Positions 60,516 through 64,000 of a stretch of 64,000 bases of DNA are shown here, in pieces. The number at the start of each line of letters is the position of its first letter. The stretch's first letter is position 1. The DNA is from Agrypnia vestita (Eukaryota > Arthropoda > Insecta > Trichoptera > Phryganeidae), in contig JADDOH010010145.1 in assembly GCA_016648135.1 (NCBI GenBank), positions 46,402 through 110,401 on the forward strand. Direction: 5' to 3'. The translations under genes and the position numbers were made by a program. The notes beneath the pieces are model-generated. The model saw nothing but the letters and a program-made list of their open reading frames with translations, made no database searches and was not told the origin of the DNA.

Positions 60516-61512
60516 TTATAATATAATTTTTCAGTAAATCTGAAAATATTGATCATTATCATCTTCAACTCCTCATTCTTGTATGGTGTATGGTTGAGAG
60601 GGACTGCTCTTGTATGACAATACCTGATGATTTAGGTATTTAACTTGTTATTAATTGCACTTAGACTAATTCTCTTGCATCTTTAGTAATGATAGATAAA
60701 ATAACTCTATTTATTTGAAAATAATAAATTCTTCAATAAGAGCAATATAACTTTATGGTTACAATATTTATACTAATAAAAAGAAAAAAATTGTGTGAAA
60801 TCACTATTTTTTATATAATGTACATATTTTGGGGCCAGTGGTATTAAAAAATTAAATATAATATTCTAAAGACTTATTTTGTAATTAATTACATTTTTTT
60901 AAAATATTCATTATTTTATTTGTATTTATCTACTGTATATGCTGTATAACTGTATATACAGCACCCTGATGATGGAATGGTAATTTCTGAAACATGTTGG
61001 TGAAAAAAAAACTCACAAAAGTAGATATATACAAATAAAATAATCAATATTTTTTAATTACCTTTCAAATTATTTTTCACATACGTTGCTAATTAGTTAT
61101 TCAACTGCCGTTTATTTAATTTTTTATTTTTGTTTAAGTGTACTTATATTTCCAATTTTGATTATAAAAGTATTATAATTGTATCCTGAAGAATATGATT
61201 ATAATACTATATAATATATAATGAGAAGAATGTTTCGGGGCCAACACTCCCTATTGGCCCAGAGACATTTTGATTATTCAATAAATAGTGATTTGATTCG
61301 AAATATTTTCTTTTTATTAAAATAAATTAGTAAATATGTATATTTTTTCCGAGCACTTCTGTGGGTGTGAAACCTTCATAATTATATATCCTATTCACCC
61401 TCCTAACATACTTTCCTTAAATCTTGTACTGAGGTACTTCGGTACAAATGTACTTTGATCGCGTATATTATTGCATTAAAGACTTATCAAACACGAAGTA
61501 CCCGGACCGCCC
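60516..61512. other. Upstream intergenic region of opsin copy 2
   Basis: AT-rich. Contains a CCTGATGATGG-...-GAAACATGTTGG repeat-like motif near 60963-61003 and the block shared with 43350 at 61358-61419. No gene. Confidence 0.5.
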
Positions 61513-61590
61513 TATAAAAGAGGCCTGAAAACATCCAGTAATTAAGTGAGAAGCGACTTTTCAAGTCGGACTGAACTCACTTCGTTGTCT
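61513..61590 (+). promoter_or_regulatory. Core promoter and 5' leader of opsin copy 2
   Basis: TATAAAAG lies at 61513-61520. After the same 28-bp spacing as in copy 1 comes the conserved block 61541-61590, with both nested inverted repeats intact (AAGTGAG/CTCACTT outside, CGACTT/AAGTCG inside). The sequence just upstream of the TATA box is no longer clearly alignable with copy 1, so distal control may have diverged. The likely transcription start is near 61543. Confidence 0.8.
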
Positions 61591-61732
61591 TATTTCGAAA
61601 GGTCATATCAAAAGTTTAATCGTAGTCAGCTGAATTCACATTTTTATTTTGCATGAGTTCCGCCGTTAGCGTAAAAACTGTTTTTCATTTTTTAATTAAT
61701 AAACTACTATATATTAAAACAAACAATAAATA

Positions 61733-61782
61733 ATGTTTATGAATACTTCAGAGTATGGGCCGATGGCTATGGCCTACAAAAG
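61733..61782 (+). CDS. First coding exon of a second blue-class opsin (tandem paralogue, cut by window end)
   Basis: The exon encodes a start matching copy 1 (MFMN-TSEYGPMA-MAYK against [18 protein letters not shown]) and ends AAG/AAA-AG before GTAAG. That is the same phase-2 junction as copy 1, and it is two codons shorter. The sequon at N4 is kept (N-T-S instead of N-M-T). The remainder must lie beyond 64000, because no exon 2 (the region containing the HPHW-like motif) can be seen in the 2.2 kb that follows. It is not possible to tell here whether the gene is intact. The conserved promoter, leader, start codon and splice donor all argue that it is functional. Confidence 0.85.
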
Positions 61783-62509
61783 GTAAGAAAACTGATTTTT
61801 TTAAATATTTCCATTATTCTTCTGTTGTATATTTTTAAATTGAAACAAATTGGAAAAAAATTGAAACGTCATATATAAAGTAAAGCTATACGAAGCAGTT
61901 AAATTAACTCATTTTTAATATTTTTTAAAAACCAAATGTTCAAAATGCGTAAAAAAATATTTTATGCCGTTTGTACTCGAGTATAAGTCGAAAATTTTGT
62001 TGCTATTTTGAAATAAGCTACCTATATAAATATTAATTTGTAGCAACTTACAGTCGAGTCACAAATTTCTAATAAATGTAAAATTGTGTTTTGAAGCTGA
62101 TTTTGAGTTAAATTCAAAAATAGAATATGCAGAGACTTATCTATCTCAAGTTTTAAATAATTAAAATGCTTATGCATATGACAGAGGCTCTGTCTGGCCT
62201 GCAATTAAGTGCTGCATTTAAGTTCTTCAAAATGAAATTTAAGTCACATTAATTATTTTTTATACATTTTTTTGTTTGAAATAATTATACATCTTTTAAA
62301 AATGTGTGAGATTGTATAAAAACAAATTTGGCAAAAATATCTACTTTTTAATTTTTTTTAGATATTTTCTAAAATAAAACACTCAAATAAAATTATATTT
62401 TTGTTTATTCTATCTTTTGGTCCCGTCAAATAATTTATGCTTAAAATAAACTATTCACATTTTTCATAATCGTCTGTTGTTGATTCAAATATTTATAATG
62501 ACTATTGGT

Positions 62510-62722
62510 CGGTGATCTCTCTGGATCCCATTGTAGAGTTCGTTACCTATGTTATGACATTTTAAGACAACGACAGCCCTTGTGATCGACCGGTCTGTCT
62601 TTGTCTTATAATATCATAACACCAGCCCTTGTGATGGACTAGATGATAAAATAGGCTAGAGAATTCGGAGACACATGACAGAATATTTCATAAGAGTTTT
62701 AACAGAAGATTCTGAAAAAAAT
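62510..62722. repeat. Diverged family D-like relic
   Basis: CTGGATCCCATTGTAGAG near the left, and CAGAATATTTC...AACAGAAGATTCTGA at the right, echo the family D termini. AGCCCTTGTGATxGAC occurs twice inside. Confidence 0.45.
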
Positions 62723-62962
62723 AAAAATTTAATTCTTACTCTCTTGTACCGAAAATCATATATCACTAGGAATTAGAAAATTTCACTACCAGATATAAAT
62801 TGAAGGGTATTAAAAAACAAAGGCAATTAATATCTCACTGAGGTATTTCTGAAATAAATACAAGAAACCTGTCATTACTCGAAAGAATTTCTCAAATTCT
62901 TGGACATAAGTTTAAAAAATAGTTTCCATCTCAATTTTCCTTTTATGTACGTATAAATAAGC

Positions 62963-63115
62963 ATTTAACTTTTAAACATGAATATCGCTGTATTTCTACC
63001 AACTAGTGGATATTGCTGCTTTTGCTATTTACATAATTCGATATTGTCATGTGACATCCTTGGGGGTTGATTCGAGAAAGTGGATATTACTGCATTTGCT
63101 TTTGATAGTGATTTT
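62963..63115 (+). repeat. Family B repeat copy in opsin copy 2 intron 1
   Basis: Diverged copy of 29100-29310 in the same orientation, recognisable by ATTGCTGCTTTTGCTATT and GTGACATCCTTGGG. Confidence 0.6.
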
Positions 63116-64000
63116 GAAACACAATTTTGGAAGTGAGTGAGTGAGCAGTGAGTGCATTCAAATCATTTTAATTTTTTACTTTGCTTTTATACCTCTCAAC
63201 TTCAGTAACGCATCCAAAAAAAAATCTGCGTTACATTGCAATATAACCTTATGAACAAATGCCAAATTTCAAGTCGATTGATGTTTTTGTAAAAAGTTGT
63301 TAAATGTAATCACCTCAGTACGGTTTGAAAAGTGATAAAATTAAAATTTTAGGTTAGTTAAGGCTATTTTTTATAATTTTTTTTATTTATTTACAAATCA
63401 AGTTTTTTAAATAAGATGAATAACGTTTCAAGTGACATATTCCAAAATTTCTGTTACGTGGGTTAGCAATATAATATGGATTTTTTTGGTATATTATTGA
63501 TATACCGAAACGTCACATTTTTATTAAATTGTATAAAATTATTTCACTATAATCAATCAATAGAACAGGCCTAGCCTAAGTGGTAAATCACCAAATTATA
63601 TTCTGAATACATTTTGTGTGAACAAAAAATAAAAAATTTAAAAAATTAGTAGCATCGGTGGTGATACCATTGTGGATAGACATTTTTATTTTACTTTCAA
63701 AGATTAAATTGCATGAATCTTGTATATTAATTAAAACAAATACCAACATTCTTATTAACAACGTTGATTATATAGATGTATATCTATCAGGATGGACTTT
63801 GACGAACGTCGGTGGTATCGTAACCAGAATACAATGTTTAAATTAATAATTATGTGCAACCGAATAATTAAGCTGTGGGAAGCGGTCTGAAATAGCACAC
63901 AAAACACCAGCGGCTTTGTTCAAAGATTGTTTTAATTAAATAGTTGTCTATCGATAAACGTTAGCCTGTTAAAATCATGCAAGCGTTATTTTCGCAGTGG

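Larger units (their letters stand above)
61783..64000 (+). other. Intron 1 of opsin copy 2 (incomplete), transposon-rich
   Basis: Begins with a GTAAGAAA donor like that of copy 1, and no matching exon 2 acceptor or coding sequence was found before the window ends. It contains a diverged family D relic (about 62510-62722) and a family B repeat (62963-63115). A 62-codon open frame at 63658-63846 shows no family likeness and no splice context, so I treat it as chance. Confidence 0.6.

Noticed and set aside
63658..63846. 62-codon plus-strand frame near the right edge as exon 2 of opsin copy 2
   Set aside because: It lacks the TM1 GN motif and any similarity to exon 2 of copy 1.

Overview
The window is AT-rich, intron-rich insect DNA packed with transposon relics. 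I read it as lepidopteran for three reasons. First, the only gene I can identify with confidence is a visual opsin whose protein best fits the moth/butterfly blue-sensitive class. Second, there are Helitrons ending in a hairpin plus CTAGT. Third, there are several relics of RTE-like non-LTR retrotransposons. The species cannot be named from this sequence. Blue-opsin duplications are known in Pieridae and Lycaenidae, so a butterfly of one of those families is an attractive guess, but only a guess.

Positions 1-39,500 hold no gene that can be named. This part contains microsatellites, two Helitrons (2870-3367 and 34731-35125), RTE-like fragments, foldback elements and hairpins (4200, 13037, 14959, 27828), and many copies of one unnamed interspersed element ('family A'). 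Family A carries the 12-bp palindrome AAGTGATCACTT. A few GC-richer islands with open frames and splice signals may be isolated exons of long-intron genes: 17081-17175 on the minus strand, 23314-23460 on plus, 26168-26485 on minus, and 33161-33826 on plus. Positions 39,543-39,809 hold a TATA promoter with heat-shock-element-like motifs, followed by a short exon with a strong splice donor. This is either a stress-inducible promoter or an LTR.

The core of the window is 48,100-54,800 on the plus strand. It is a complete eight-exon opsin gene of 378 codons, with all reading phases consistent across seven GT-AG introns. It has its own TATA box, 5' leader and poly(A) signals. At 61,513-61,782 there is a second promoter and first coding exon with the same architecture: TATA, 28 bp, a conserved 50-bp leader, then a start exon ending in the same phase. 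This is a tandem paralogue whose remaining exons lie beyond the right edge. Between the two genes, at 56,873-57,020, is an orphan copy of the first gene's 3' untranslated region, probably the remnant of another opsin copy. The rest of the intergenic and intronic sequence is transposon-derived.

Both opsin genes would act in photoreceptor microvilli as retinal-binding, Gq-coupled visual pigments. Keeping the promoter and leader in both copies suggests shared photoreceptor expression, but expression cannot be read from the sequence.
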